Assembly: GCA_020639075.1 (NCBI GenBank)
Contig: JACKHI010000001.1
Coordinates: forward strand, 4,960,001-5,024,000
Reading direction: 5' to 3'
Source: Phycisphaerales bacterium
GTDB lineage: Bacteria > Planctomycetota > Phycisphaerae > UBA1845 > UTPLA1
Length of the DNA: 64,000 nt
This document shows, piece after piece, positions 25,244-33,742 of this stretch. How positions within the stretch are numbered: position 1 is the first letter of the stretch; each line of letters starts with the position of its first letter. The translations under genes and the position numbers were made by a program. Below the pieces are notes generated by a model. The model was not told where the DNA came from and ran no database searches. It saw only the letters and a program-made list of their open reading frames with translations.

Positions 25244-25435
25244 GAGTGAACCTCCCGCTCGAAAGAACCCTGCGAAGGAGCGTCCGTTCAAAAAGAGTCT
25301 GCTCTGCGTGCTCCGCCGAGTGGCCGATCGCTGCGACCGGCCATCCACGACGGGCGACATGATACGGCGCCTCCGGACGCCCGGGTCATCCTGGTGCACG
25401 GGCTCGCGACGCCAAGCGGTAACCGACCTTGTCAT
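25244..25435 (-). ncRNA. Candidate IS110 non-coding end / bridge RNA region
   Basis: About 190 bases upstream of the transposase start, where IS110-group elements encode the bridge RNA. On the minus strand it contains a TGGCCG...CGGCCA hairpin near 25332-25353 and other short GC pairings. It also has CAGAGCAG (25299-25306), an eight-base string found in both direct repeats beyond the other end of the gene. The position follows the known family plan; the RNA itself is not proven by the sequence. Confidence 0.35.
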
Positions 25436-26246
25436 CGCAGTCCCCCCCGAGCCACCACATTTTCATCCGAAATGGCGAGCAATGCGATCATGATGTCCTG
25501 GTGCGAGAATCCCTTCTCGCACCCAATCCCCCGGGGAATCCCTTCCCCGACGCGGCGCGAGTGGCGCAAGATATGCCGCATACACCGCCGCCCGAAATCA
25601 CCTCGAAAGGGGGGATTGCGAGCCAGCGCACGGAACCGCGACCGTAAGGGAGTCGGTCCAGCGAAGCCGATCTCGCGGAGTGGGCGCAGACGAAATCCGA
25701 CATCCCCAGCGCGCGATGGATGATTCACCGCCTCGCGATCCGACAGTTCGGCGCGACGCTGCCGAATGCGACGAATTCGACTGCTGGCTTTATCTCTAAC
25801 CGGGTCTGTGTTCGCGGGTATCAAGGCGCAGCTCCCCCGGCCCGATTGCAACGTCATCTCGCGCGAAACAAACTGACCATCCCAGCTTAATCCGAAGAAG
25901 TCGAGTTGCGTGCCCTGCCTTCGCGAAGCGCCGGTCAAGCGACACATCCGTCATGCTGCGCGCCGATCGCCAAATTCCGTCTGATTCGATCCGCTTGCCG
26001 GACGCAGAATTTTGCACAATTTGCGCCAATTTGCGGGGGGGCGGTTTTCGTGCAAATTGGCATAATTCGGCACGCCCAAAGCAGTTAACCCGTGCAAACC
26101 CGCGCGCAAAAACCTCGTCGCATACGTCATGCCGGAATACAATCCCCGCCGCCCCGGCTGTGCGTGTCGAACGTTGCCGTCGCGGAATCTGCCGAGAACT
26201 TGCTGAAAGGAATCGTCCCGGCGAGATGACAAGAAGAGATCGCGGA
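25436..26246. other. Intergenic region with dispersed motif and phased TTGC sites
   Basis: About 810 bases between the IS110 non-coding end and the next gene. No credible gene: the frames here lack ribosome sites and recognisable domains. It contains CCGCGACCGTAAGGGAGTCGG at 25636-25656 (second copy of a motif at 19326) and, at 26011-26061, spaced TTGC elements with an inverted repeat. Confidence 0.5.
26011..26061. promoter_or_regulatory. Putative operator: TTTGCACAATTTGC and inverted repeat
   Basis: TTTGCACAATTTGC at 26011-26024 is followed by GCCAATTTGC (26025-26034) and its exact complement GCAAATTGGC (26052-26061). A minus-strand TTTGCACGAAAA covers 26045-26056. The same TTTGCAC motif stands in the phaR/phasin region and upstream of P5C dehydrogenase. 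CATAAT at 26061-26066 could be a -10 element. Confidence 0.45.
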
Positions 26247-26951
26247 ATGACACGTAACCTGAACACCCGATCCGACGAAGCACCTCTGCATTCGGATGCA
26301 CCGCGCGTGACCGCCACGCGCACGCCCGAACCGCCGTCTTTCGGGCGCGTCGCCTTGATGCTCGCCCTGATCGGTGCAGCGCTCGCCGGTCCGAGTGCAT
26401 ATTTCGCGCTCGATGCGAGCGAGTTCGATCCCTACGCAATCATGCTGGGCATCGTGATGGCGTATGTGATTCTTCTCGTGCTGAGCCAGACACGGCGAGC
26501 GAAACAATGGCTCTGCGATCGTGCCCTGACGCTGGCGATCGTGACGGCCCTGATCATCCGCGCTTGCACGCTGCCATTTTCGGCAATCATCGATCTCTTC
26601 GCCGGCATGATTGCCGTCTCCGTGACGCGAGTTGTGGATATTCCGCGGACGGCGTCGTCGTTCGAAGTGTTCGTTCGAACGCTCTTCACGACGCTGATCC
26701 AGGGTGTTTTCGCTGTGACGGTCTTCAGCATCCTCACGCTCATGATTTACCCAATCCACAAACGCCGCCTAATCAGGAAAGACCAGTCCGGTCTCTGCAT
26801 CCGCTGCGGCTATGACCTGCGATCGACGCGGGATCGCTGTCCGGAGTGCGGATTGCCCGTCCCGATCGGCCACAGGCCGGCAGCGCTGGAGGATGACTAC
26901 AATCCGGGACGATTCAATCAGCCCGCGACAGAGACCGCGAAGAAGGAGTGA
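26247..26951 (+). CDS. Membrane protein with planctomycete-type zinc ribbon
   Basis: 234 residues from the ATG at 26247, preceded by AAGAAGAG; the ATG at 26226 is a near-equal alternative. A hydrophilic N terminus is followed by four predicted spans (about 35-55, 60-80, 90-125 and 150-175), then a cytoplasmic zinc ribbon, LCIRCGYDLRSTRDRCPECG, with two CxxC pairs. This ribbon type is very common at the ends of planctomycete membrane proteins of unknown function. The tail is hydrophilic. The stop is ten bases before the nitroreductase start, so the two are probably cotranscribed. Function unknown. Confidence 0.85.
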   Translation: MTRNLNTRSDEAPLHSDAPRVTATRTPEPPSFGRVALMLALIGAALAGPSAYFALDASEFDPYAIMLGIVMAYVILLVLSQTRRAKQWLCDRALTLAIVTALIIRACTLPFSAIIDLFAGMIAVSVTRVVDIPRTASSFEVFVRTLFTTLIQGVFAVTVFSILTLMIYPIHKRRLIRKDQSGLCIRCGYDLRSTRDRCPECGLPVPIGHRPAALEDDYNPGRFNQPATETAKKE

Positions 26952-26961
26952 CAGACCCGCG

Positions 26962-27612
26962 ATGGAAACGATGACGACAAAGGCAATGCTCGAACGGCTC
27001 AACTGGCGATACGCAACAAAGCGATTCGACGCGAAGCGAAAGATACCGGCCGACACATGGTCGGCGCTCGAACAGGCGCTGGTGCTGACGCCGTCGTCGT
27101 TCGGTCTGCAACCCTGGCGATTCGTCGTCGTCACGGATCAAGGTGTGAAAGAGAAGCTGGTGCCGATCTCGTGGAACCAGACGCAATCCGCGGAGTGCTC
27201 GCACTACGTCGTCTTCGCCGTGAAAACGGAGCTGGGCGAGGCGGATCTGGATCGGTATCTGGCCCGGATGGCCGAGGTGCGAAACGTGGAAGTCGAGTCG
27301 CTCGCCGCATTTCGCGGGATGATGATGAGCACGCTGGTGCCGCCGAAGCCCGGGTTCGTCGTTAAGCACTGGGCGGCGCTGCAGGCTTATATCGCGCTCG
27401 GCAACTTCATGACGTGCGCGGCGATGCTCGGCGTCGATACATGTCCGATGGAAGGCATCGAGCCGGCGAAATACGACGAACTGCTCGGCATAACGGGAAG
27501 CGGATACGCGACGGTCGTCGCCTGCGCGGCGGGCTATCGCGGCGACGGCGACCGCCACGCGACGCTGCCGAAGGTGCGATTTGCCGCCGAGGACGTGATC
27601 AAACGCGTGTGA
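26962..27612 (+). CDS. NAD(P)H nitroreductase family flavoprotein
   Basis: 216 residues. The N-terminal RYATKRFD is the FMN-binding Arg/Ser-type motif of the NfsB/FRP fold; SSFGLQPWRFVVV and the C-terminal GITGSGYATVVACAAGYRG supply further flavin contacts. Members are FMN dimers that reduce nitro compounds or quinones, and the natural substrate is often unknown. The ribosome site AGGAG overlaps the stop of the preceding zinc-ribbon membrane gene, pointing to an operon. Confidence 0.92.
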   Translation: METMTTKAMLERLNWRYATKRFDAKRKIPADTWSALEQALVLTPSSFGLQPWRFVVVTDQGVKEKLVPISWNQTQSAECSHYVVFAVKTELGEADLDRYLARMAEVRNVEVESLAAFRGMMMSTLVPPKPGFVVKHWAALQAYIALGNFMTCAAMLGVDTCPMEGIEPAKYDELLGITGSGYATVVACAAGYRGDGDRHATLPKVRFAAEDVIKRV

Positions 27613-27665
27613 CTACGAATCAGAACCGCCGCGTCCCGACAGCGCACGGCATCCGGCGCGTTGGC

Positions 27666-28160
27666 CTACTTCAATCGGCGCAGGTCGAACGTCTCGACTT
27701 TCTTCGATTCGCCGAACGGATCGGAGAGCGTAATCACGAGCCGATCGTCCGCGACGCGTTGATAGACAATGCGCGTCGGGTAGTCCTTGTTCTTGTTCTC
27801 GAAAACGACTTTCCGCTCTTTGGCGTCGCAATCCGCGAGCATCAGCGGCTTGGCCTTCGCCGAGCCGCCCGGGAACGGTCGAAAGATCACGTTCCCCGTT
27901 TCGTCAAGTTCGAATACCTCGAATTCGTGGTAAGCGACTTTGTCATCCTTGAGCAGCTTGCTGTAGCTCATGACTTTGCCGCCCTCCGGCGTGCAATAAT
28001 ACGCCCGGAACTTGCCGCCCCACATATCGCCTTCCCATTCGCCGGCGATCCAGGCCATGCTCGAGATCTGATCGGCGCCGGTCTTTCCTTCCTTCGGCCC
28101 CGCAGCGGCGACTGCAACGACAAGTCCGACGAAAGCGACTGCCATGATTCCGTACTTCAT
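27666..28160 (-). CDS. Exported DUF6265-like protein
   Basis: 164 residues from the ATG at 28160, with GGAGGAA upstream. A signal peptide (MKYGIMAVAFVGLVVAVAAA) is followed by a lipocalin-like beta domain: MAWIAGEWEGDMWGGKFRAY, then MSYSKLL, YHEFEVFELDETGNVIFRPF, and VVFENKNKDYPTRIVYQR, which is characteristic of this family. The function of DUF6265 proteins is not known; the fold suggests binding of a small hydrophobic ligand. It converges on the nitroreductase gene, leaving 53 bases. Confidence 0.8.
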   Translation of the reverse strand: MKYGIMAVAFVGLVVAVAAAGPKEGKTGADQISSMAWIAGEWEGDMWGGKFRAYYCTPEGGKVMSYSKLLKDDKVAYHEFEVFELDETGNVIFRPFPGGSAKAKPLMLADCDAKERKVVFENKNKDYPTRIVYQRVADDRLVITLSDPFGESKKVETFDLRRLK

Positions 28161-28328
28161 CTTGATTCCTCCCGATGTGATTCGATAGTGCGATGCAGCC
28201 TGAGCGAACGCGGGAATACCGATGCCGAGCGACATCCGCTCCTATTCCGTTGCAGACTGACCCTCGGCGCGATTCCGCAATCGCGCGGCCAGAGCTTCGC
28301 CCAGCGGCGTTCGAGCACTTGTGCAATC

Positions 28329-29183
28329 CTACGCCGTCGCGATGTCGCTCGACTTGTAAAAAAGCGACATCTCGGCGCCAGACGTGAAAAGACTCGCAAT
28401 CAGGTTCTCCGATCGTGCGTATTCAGTCGGCGTCTGACCGGCAAAGGTGCGGAATTCGCGATTGAGATGGGATTGATCGTGATAGCCGTGAGCGTGGGCC
28501 AATGTTGTCCAGTTACCCGAAAGACCGGCTTGCGCACTGCGAACCAGTGCGTCGAATCGAGCGATTCTCGCGTAGTGTTTTGGTGTGACACCCACTTCCG
28601 TCACGAACCGGCGTTCGAGTTGGCGACTCGTGATGGCGAGACGGCTTGCCAATACGTCGATGCGGCAACCTCCGCGATACTTCCGGATCCAACCGGCCGC
28701 ATGCGCAATGTCGACGCGAGCTCGATGCTTTGATCGTTCGAACATGGCCATCAACGCGGCCTGCGTTCGACCAAGTGCGTCGTCGTCAGCCGCGGCGGCC
28801 TCGACGAGCGCCCGGCTTATGCGAGACTCGACGCACGACAGTTCGATGCGCTGATCAATCAGCTCGCGCTGGTCGATGCCGAGCATCGCGTGAAGGCCCG
28901 CGGGGCGGAATCGGATGCCGACGAGGTCCACATCGCTCGTCGGCTGTATCAGAAGATGTCGCGTCATCTGCGCGGCGATGATGGCGGTAGGTTGGCGGAT
29001 GACCGACCCGTCGTCGCGGATTTCGTCAAAGGGCGCTGCGCGGTTGATAATGATCTCGGCCAGACCGTCGGGCAGAACGCGATCGGGAGCTCCATCAGCG
29101 CCGATCGCCGGCGCGCGAAGCGTCCAGAGGCAGTGAATGTACGCGGCAAGCGGCGGTATTGGTTCGATCTCGTTGTATTCCAT
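28329..29183 (-). CDS. AraC-family transcriptional regulator
   Basis: 284 residues from the ATG at 29183. The N-terminal sensory part (about 1-150) opens with PIPPLAAYIHCLWTLRAP and includes LPDGLAEIIINRAAPF and GIRFRPAGLHAMLG, typical of the DUF6597-type sensor in AraC proteins. The C-terminal double helix-turn-helix contains IDVLASRLAITSRQLERRF and GYHDQSHLNREFRTFAGQTP. It is transcribed away from the membrane protein gene at 29309 and could control that gene or itself. The ligand is unknown. Confidence 0.92.
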   Translation of the reverse strand: MEYNEIEPIPPLAAYIHCLWTLRAPAIGADGAPDRVLPDGLAEIIINRAAPFDEIRDDGSVIRQPTAIIAAQMTRHLLIQPTSDVDLVGIRFRPAGLHAMLGIDQRELIDQRIELSCVESRISRALVEAAAADDDALGRTQAALMAMFERSKHRARVDIAHAAGWIRKYRGGCRIDVLASRLAITSRQLERRFVTEVGVTPKHYARIARFDALVRSAQAGLSGNWTTLAHAHGYHDQSHLNREFRTFAGQTPTEYARSENLIASLFTSGAEMSLFYKSSDIATA

Positions 29184-29308
29184 GGCTGACGACTCTGTTG
29201 TACGAGAATAATCGATCGCGCCGCGGCAGTTCAACATTCCGCCGATCGCGTCATAATACCCCGCGTGTCTGTTCAGTCGCGTCGTTCTTTCCGCGGACGG
29301 AGTGAGTA

Positions 29309-31027
29309 TTGTCAGCTGACGGAGAATTAACGGCTTGTGGAGACGTTGCTGAATCAGGCCTCATTGGGCGCATGGCCGGCATACGGCATCGCCTGGATGC
29401 CCTGGTCGATCGCTCGCTGACCTGGGATCTCCTCGTCGGCGTGAAACTCCTCGTGTTCGCGCTGATCATCGTCATCCGGCCGTTCAACATCACGCACGAC
29501 TGCGGTCTGTTGTTGCACGCGGCTCAACGGCTGTTGGATGGCGACGTTCCATACGTCGATTTTCTCGAACAGAATCCGCCGCTGATCTACTACCTCCTGG
29601 CGATTCCTGTGCAGGCTGCCCGGGCGCTCGGGGCGAATCCGATCCCGGTATACCTCGCGACGTTCTGGCTGCTCGTCGTGGCGTCGACGCTCGCTGTCCG
29701 CGGGTTGTTGGCGCAAGCGAAAGATGTGATGTCGTCACTTCAACGGGGGCTGTTGCTCCTGTCGATCGTCGTCGCGAGTGAGTGCACGCTGCTCGCGCCG
29801 GATTTCGGGCAGCGGGAGCATGCGTTCGCGATTGCATTCGTGCCGCTGTTGGTGTTGCGTTGGCTGGCGTATCGAGAGGATCTTCGTGAAGGCGACGCAG
29901 TGCGTGTGCCGGTGTTATTCCGCCTTTTGATCGGATTATGTGCGGGCATCGGCATCGCATTGAAGCACCACTTCGTATTAATCTGGCTCGGCATCGAATT
30001 CGCCTGCGTCTTGCGAGGACGGCGCTGGCGGAAGTTGCTTGCCCCCGAGACGCTTTCGGCGGGCATTGTACTGGCAGCCTACTTGGTACATTTTGCGTTT
30101 CTGCCGGCGGCAATGCGGGAGGCGTTTTTCGACCGGTGGGTGCCGTTTGTCATGTCACGTTATTGGGTGTACGAGCAGCCGATGTCGACAGCGCATCTCG
30201 CATTCGTCGGCGGCGTCCTGTTTGTCTACGGCGGCGCGGCGATGGCGGCGTGGCGGGCGACGCGGAACAGCCCGGGCGTCGCCGCGCTGACGAAGATCTT
30301 CGCACTTTTTACATGCTTCGCGATCGTGTCGTTTGTGGTCCAGCGGAAAGACTATTCCTATCACCTGATTCCCGTTTACTTTGGCGCACTCCCCTGCATG
30401 GCATTGTGGGTCTGTGCGATGACTGAGCGTGGCACGTCGTTCAGGGCGACGCTGGCGTGGATGTGCATCGTCGGTGTTGTCGTGGGAACCATCCCCTCGG
30501 CATTCGCGGAACTCGGATTGAGCTGGACGATCGGACGGCAACGGGATGAACCGACGCCGATCTGGCGCGAGATCCTCGCGCACAGTCGTGCGGGCGAGAA
30601 TGTCCTGTTCATATCGACGAACGTCGGCGACGGTTATCCCGAGTTAGTGCGATACGGGTATGAGACGGGCTCGCGGTATCTAGTGAGCATGCCGATCGCT
30701 CTCGTGCACAGCGATCTTCGACGATACGGCGGCGATCGGTATTATCACGATGCCGAAAACCGACCACAGGTTGAGACGCAGTATCTCGACGAACTCACGG
30801 CGGACATTCTCAGAAGCGAGCCCCGGCTGATCGCAATCGTGGATCAGCCGGATTGCCAGGGATGCGCCCCGGGATTCAACGTTCACGAGTTCCTGTCGCG
30901 TTCGGGATTGATCGTCGGGGCCATGTCGGCGTATGAAGATCTGGGCGTATTTGACGGTAAAGTCTCGAAGATTCGGCTATACGAGCGGAGCGGCGGGGGG
31001 GACGTCTCGCGAGCGGCACGGAAGTAG
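29309..31027 (+). CDS. Polytopic GT-C-like membrane protein
   Basis: 572 residues. The proposed start is TTG at 29309 with GGAG about eight bases upstream; ATG 29372 is an alternative. There are about ten to twelve spans from residue 40 to 430, then a soluble C-terminal domain of about 140 residues. The first loop reads THDCGLLLHAAQRLLDGDVP, then YVDFLEQNPPLIYY. An acidic residue followed by a conserved Y/P-rich loop is the usual look of PMT-type lipid-linked sugar transferases. The C-terminal part (VLFISTNVGDGYPELV) matches the small alpha/beta end domain seen in such proteins. Substrate unknown; it resembles the gene at 7722-9812 in layout but not closely in sequence. Confidence 0.7.
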   Translation: MSADGELTACGDVAESGLIGRMAGIRHRLDALVDRSLTWDLLVGVKLLVFALIIVIRPFNITHDCGLLLHAAQRLLDGDVPYVDFLEQNPPLIYYLLAIPVQAARALGANPIPVYLATFWLLVVASTLAVRGLLAQAKDVMSSLQRGLLLLSIVVASECTLLAPDFGQREHAFAIAFVPLLVLRWLAYREDLREGDAVRVPVLFRLLIGLCAGIGIALKHHFVLIWLGIEFACVLRGRRWRKLLAPETLSAGIVLAAYLVHFAFLPAAMREAFFDRWVPFVMSRYWVYEQPMSTAHLAFVGGVLFVYGGAAMAAWRATRNSPGVAALTKIFALFTCFAIVSFVVQRKDYSYHLIPVYFGALPCMALWVCAMTERGTSFRATLAWMCIVGVVVGTIPSAFAELGLSWTIGRQRDEPTPIWREILAHSRAGENVLFISTNVGDGYPELVRYGYETGSRYLVSMPIALVHSDLRRYGGDRYYHDAENRPQVETQYLDELTADILRSEPRLIAIVDQPDCQGCAPGFNVHEFLSRSGLIVGAMSAYEDLGVFDGKVSKIRLYERSGGGDVSRAARK

Positions 31028-31084
31028 GCGAACTTCAGTCGTTTTCGATTGGCGGCAAGGGCCGGACGCGGTTTTAATACGGGG

Positions 31085-31246
31085 ATGATTGCAGAAGCAG
31101 GAATACTCGCGTTCGAACTGACGCGGAGCAACATGTGGCTCCCGCTGACTGTCGTCCTTACACCGCCGACGATCGTCCTGACCTGGTACTTTCTGAACGA
31201 GCGGCGACTCCGCCGGAAGCGCGATCGCGACGGCGTGAGTCGATAG
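31085..31246 (+). CDS. Small single-span membrane protein
   Basis: 53 residues (MIAEAGILAFELTRSNMWLP onward). One or two hydrophobic stretches (about 20-43, LPLTVVLTPPTIVLTWYFL) are followed by a strongly basic tail. GGGG lies near the ATG but no classical ribosome site is evident. It sits 57 bases after the GT-C-like gene and 40 before another membrane gene, in the same direction. No family recognised. Confidence 0.5.
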   Translation: MIAEAGILAFELTRSNMWLPLTVVLTPPTIVLTWYFLNERRLRRKRDRDGVSR

Positions 31247-31286
31247 CTTCATCGCCGTCCATGATGCGTCGTCCGTGAGGGCCGGC

Positions 31287-31643
31287 ATGTCGGCGTTATC
31301 GATGCGCAACTTGTTGTTCAGCTATGACGCGATGTTCGTCATTGGCAACCAAGCCGAGGCGTGTCTTTGGATCGCCATCGGCATCGGGTTTCTGATCGGC
31401 GCATGGCTTCGACCGACCCACCGGCGACGTTGCGCGCTGCTCTTTCCCGTGTTTATCGCCTTCGGGATCTCCGATCTTGTGGAAGCCACGACCGGTGCAT
31501 GGTGGCGACCTTGGTGGCTGCTGGTCTGGAAGGGCGTCTGCGTCCTTGTATTTCTTTGCGCACTCGTCGTCTATGCGCGTGAGCGTCGAACGGGGGCGAC
31601 GCCTGTTGTCCCATCGCCCGAGCGCAATTCAACGTCCGATTAG
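31287..31643 (+). CDS. Small multi-span membrane protein
   Basis: 118 residues from the ATG at 31287, with GAGGG upstream; GTG 31275 is also possible. Three hydrophobic segments are visible (about 22-38, 52-68 and 82-103), the middle one containing PVFIAFGISDLVEATTGAWW. The C-terminal tail is polar. I recognise no family with certainty; the ISDLVEATTGAWW stretch suggests a conserved membrane family. It continues the run of plus-strand genes from 29.3 kb. Confidence 0.7.
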   Translation: MSALSMRNLLFSYDAMFVIGNQAEACLWIAIGIGFLIGAWLRPTHRRRCALLFPVFIAFGISDLVEATTGAWWRPWWLLVWKGVCVLVFLCALVVYARERRTGATPVVPSPERNSTSD

Positions 31644-31811
31644 CGAATGCCGGCTCCCTCGGGCCGCGCGCTGCGCCGGGAATTGCAGTCCCGCCGTGGA
31701 TTCGGGAGAATAGTCGTCGTTCGCGGCACAATTCCCGAGCGAGGACTTCGCGAACGCGGATTGTCGGACATGGCGGGAAGTACACGAACATCATCGGGCG
31801 GCTTGGTTGCG

Positions 31812-32621
31812 ATGTCGGATGAATTCTCGCGATTCGATTCACTCGAAACGAAGACGCACGACGAACTCGCGAATCTCGCGAGGGACGTCGGGTTGCGCGA
31901 CGTCGACTCATTGTCATCCGACGCGCTGTTGCGTCGCGTCGGACGGCGAGTCGGCATTCTCCGTGCGCTTGATTCGCAGGCGCTGCACGACGTTCTGCGA
32001 TGGGGTCGGCGGCGCGTCGGAACGAATGCGTCGAAATCCGAGATGGTCCGAGAGATCATGACGATCAATCGCGATGACTATGACACGTTATCGCATCGTG
32101 GGCTGATCGCACTGGCGCGTTTGCGAGGCATGGATCTCAAGGACGACGAACATGCCGAGACAATCGTCGATCGTCTGCGCGAGTCAGAGGGTTTCTGGCC
32201 GAAGTTCCATCGGAAGCGCCGTCGCCTGATCGGGTCATTGCTCGAGAAGATCGTCGAGGCGCCGACGACGCCGCCACCGAAAGTAGCCGTTTCGGGCGAG
32301 TCGCCGGAGGAAAAAGAGCGTCGAATTCGCAGCCAGATTGAGGACCACGGTCTCGTCGGAGGGATCGCGAACCGGCTGCGCGGCGCGGCCGACAGCTATA
32401 TCGAGACGAAGCTGGACGAAATCGAGATTCGCATTGACGCGAAGCTGGAGGAAATCGACCGGCGGATGGCGGAGTGGCGCGATCGGGAAATCGCGAATCG
32501 GCTGCGGATTCTGCGTATTACGCTCGCTTTCACATTGCTTGTAGCGCTCGTAAGCCTCGGATATAACTATGTCAAAGGGCGGATTGATAAACCGCCGGCG
32601 GATGTCCGGTCTGTGGAGTGA
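31812..32621 (+). CDS. Protein with SAP/Rho-N-like helical repeats and a C-terminal membrane anchor
   Basis: 269 residues from the ATG at 31812; 31770 and 31647 are possible longer starts. Residues about 10-45 (KTHDELANLARDVGLRDVDS) resemble the helix-extension-helix of SAP or Rho N-terminal domains, and a second copy may lie at 90-150 (YDTLSHRGLIALARLRGMD). An acidic linker, a charged amphipathic region (about 195-235, repeated IETKLDEIEIRIDAKLEEID) and one C-terminal span (LRITLAFTLLVALVSLGYNY) follow. The protein may be tail-anchored with a nucleic-acid-binding head facing the cytoplasm (inference). It ends 39 bases before the Clp N-domain gene. Confidence 0.65.
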   Translation: MSDEFSRFDSLETKTHDELANLARDVGLRDVDSLSSDALLRRVGRRVGILRALDSQALHDVLRWGRRRVGTNASKSEMVREIMTINRDDYDTLSHRGLIALARLRGMDLKDDEHAETIVDRLRESEGFWPKFHRKRRRLIGSLLEKIVEAPTTPPPKVAVSGESPEEKERRIRSQIEDHGLVGGIANRLRGAADSYIETKLDEIEIRIDAKLEEIDRRMAEWRDREIANRLRILRITLAFTLLVALVSLGYNYVKGRIDKPPADVRSVE

Positions 32622-32660
32622 GCGCGGCGGTCGCATCCCGCGCACCGTGGGTTCAGAAAT

Positions 32661-33143
32661 ATGTACGAAAAGCTCACGCCGAAGATGGAACAGATCATTC
32701 GGACGTCACAGCGCATCGCGCGCGACTACGAACAGGAGTACGTCGGCACCGAGCACCTGCTGCTCGCAATCCTGGACGAGGGGACGAACGTCGGCGCCGA
32801 GATACTCCGCAGTCACAAGGCGGATCTGACGCGGGTCAAGGGCGTCATCGATCGCCTCATGCAGGCCAGCCTCGAAGACACGTGGGTCTTCGGCCGCCTG
32901 CCGGGAACGCCGCACTTCCGCAATGTCATGGCCGCGGCCATCGAAGAGGCCCGCCAGCTTGAAAGCAGGTTCGTCTGTGCCGAGCATCTTCTGATCGCCC
33001 TCGCGCGGGCTGAGGGCAGCGTCGCGTCGGCGGCGCTGGCCGAGCTGAGGATCTCGGCCCCGAATATACGTGCCGAAATCACGCGCCGGATCGACTCGGA
33101 TTCCGAGGCGTCGTGCAGCTCGGACGCGTCTGACGATAACTGA
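32661..33143 (+). CDS. Stand-alone Clp N-terminal domain protein
   Basis: 160 residues made of two Clp-N repeats and a short acidic Ser/Asp tail, without any AAA+ domain. The first repeat is MYEKLTPKMEQIIRTSQRIA with YVGTEHLLLAILDE, the second FRNVMAAAIEEARQLESRF with VCAEHLLIALARAEGS. In ClpA/ClpC the same domain docks substrates and adaptors. A free copy could act as an adaptor or decoy for a ClpC/ClpP machine, similar to ClpC1-like N proteins in other bacteria. No protease gene is adjacent. Fold is confident; role inferred. Confidence 0.88.
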   Translation: MYEKLTPKMEQIIRTSQRIARDYEQEYVGTEHLLLAILDEGTNVGAEILRSHKADLTRVKGVIDRLMQASLEDTWVFGRLPGTPHFRNVMAAAIEEARQLESRFVCAEHLLIALARAEGSVASAALAELRISAPNIRAEITRRIDSDSEASCSSDASDDN

Positions 33144-33316
33144 ATTCGGAACTCCATCCCTCACACAATATTGCTCTCGCCGTCATTGCTCGATCCCTCA
33201 ATTCGACGGGCTCGCGCCTTCTTCATGATCATCAACGTAGCTCAGGGCGGTCTGCATCGCGGGCGGCGCCGTGTCATGTGCGCAATTCACCCCAGCTCGC
33301 CTGCCGGCGGGAATGC

Positions 33317-33364
33317 TTGACATCCGCGGCCGATCCGGCAATACTTTACTAAATGGTAAAGTAT
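33317..33364 (+). promoter_or_regulatory. ArsR-pair promoter with a perfect 9-base operator
   Basis: A perfect -35, TTGACA (33317-33322), is followed at 17-19 bases by AATACT/TACTTT. Over that -10 lies a perfect inverted repeat, ATACTTTAC (33341-33349) and GTAAAGTAT (33356-33364). Binding there would block the polymerase, which fits autorepression by the adjacent ArsR protein. Transcription would start near 33352, next to the ATG at 33353. Confidence 0.75.
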
Positions 33365-33376
33365 GACGAGTCGCGA

Positions 33377-33742
33377 ATGGACCGGACGTTTTCGGCGCTG
33401 GCGGATGCGACGCGGCGAGGCATCCTGCGGCGGTTGGCCGACGGTGATTGCAGCCTGTCGGAACTGGCGGCCCCGTTCGACATGACATTGCCCGCGGTTA
33501 TGAAGCACGTGGGCGTCCTCGAACGGGCCGGTCTATTGACGCACGACAAGCGAGGGCGCGTCCGCCGGTGTCATCTCGAAGCCGAGCCACTGCGCGACGC
33601 CGCGGACTGGATCAATTGTTACCGCGCCTTTTGGGAGCGTCAGCTTGATTCGCTGGCGTCCTATTTCCAGCAGAGCGCTCTTAATAAGGCCTCACGTGAC
33701 AAGAGCGGACGTCGCAAACGCGGCAGGAGGAAATCGAAATGA
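33377..33742 (+). CDS. ArsR/SmtB-family (SdpR-like) repressor
   Basis: 121 residues from the ATG at 33377 (MDRTFSALADATRRGILRRL). An upstream ATG at 33353 adds eight residues but sits inside the operator and at the predicted transcription start, so it would be leaderless. The winged helix shows DCSLSELAAPFDMTLPAVMK and HVGVLERAGLLTHDKRGRVR. It has no metal-binding cysteine pair, as expected for the group paired with SRPBCC proteins. The C terminus is very basic. Its stop overlaps the next start as ATGA, so the two are translationally coupled. Confidence 0.93.
   Translation: MDRTFSALADATRRGILRRLADGDCSLSELAAPFDMTLPAVMKHVGVLERAGLLTHDKRGRVRRCHLEAEPLRDAADWINCYRAFWERQLDSLASYFQQSALNKASRDKSGRRKRGRRKSK

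Noticed and set aside
25432..25947. Minus-strand gene of about 170 codons after the IS element
   Set aside because: It runs across a dispersed repeat motif, is Arg-rich, has no ribosome site and overlaps other equally long frames.
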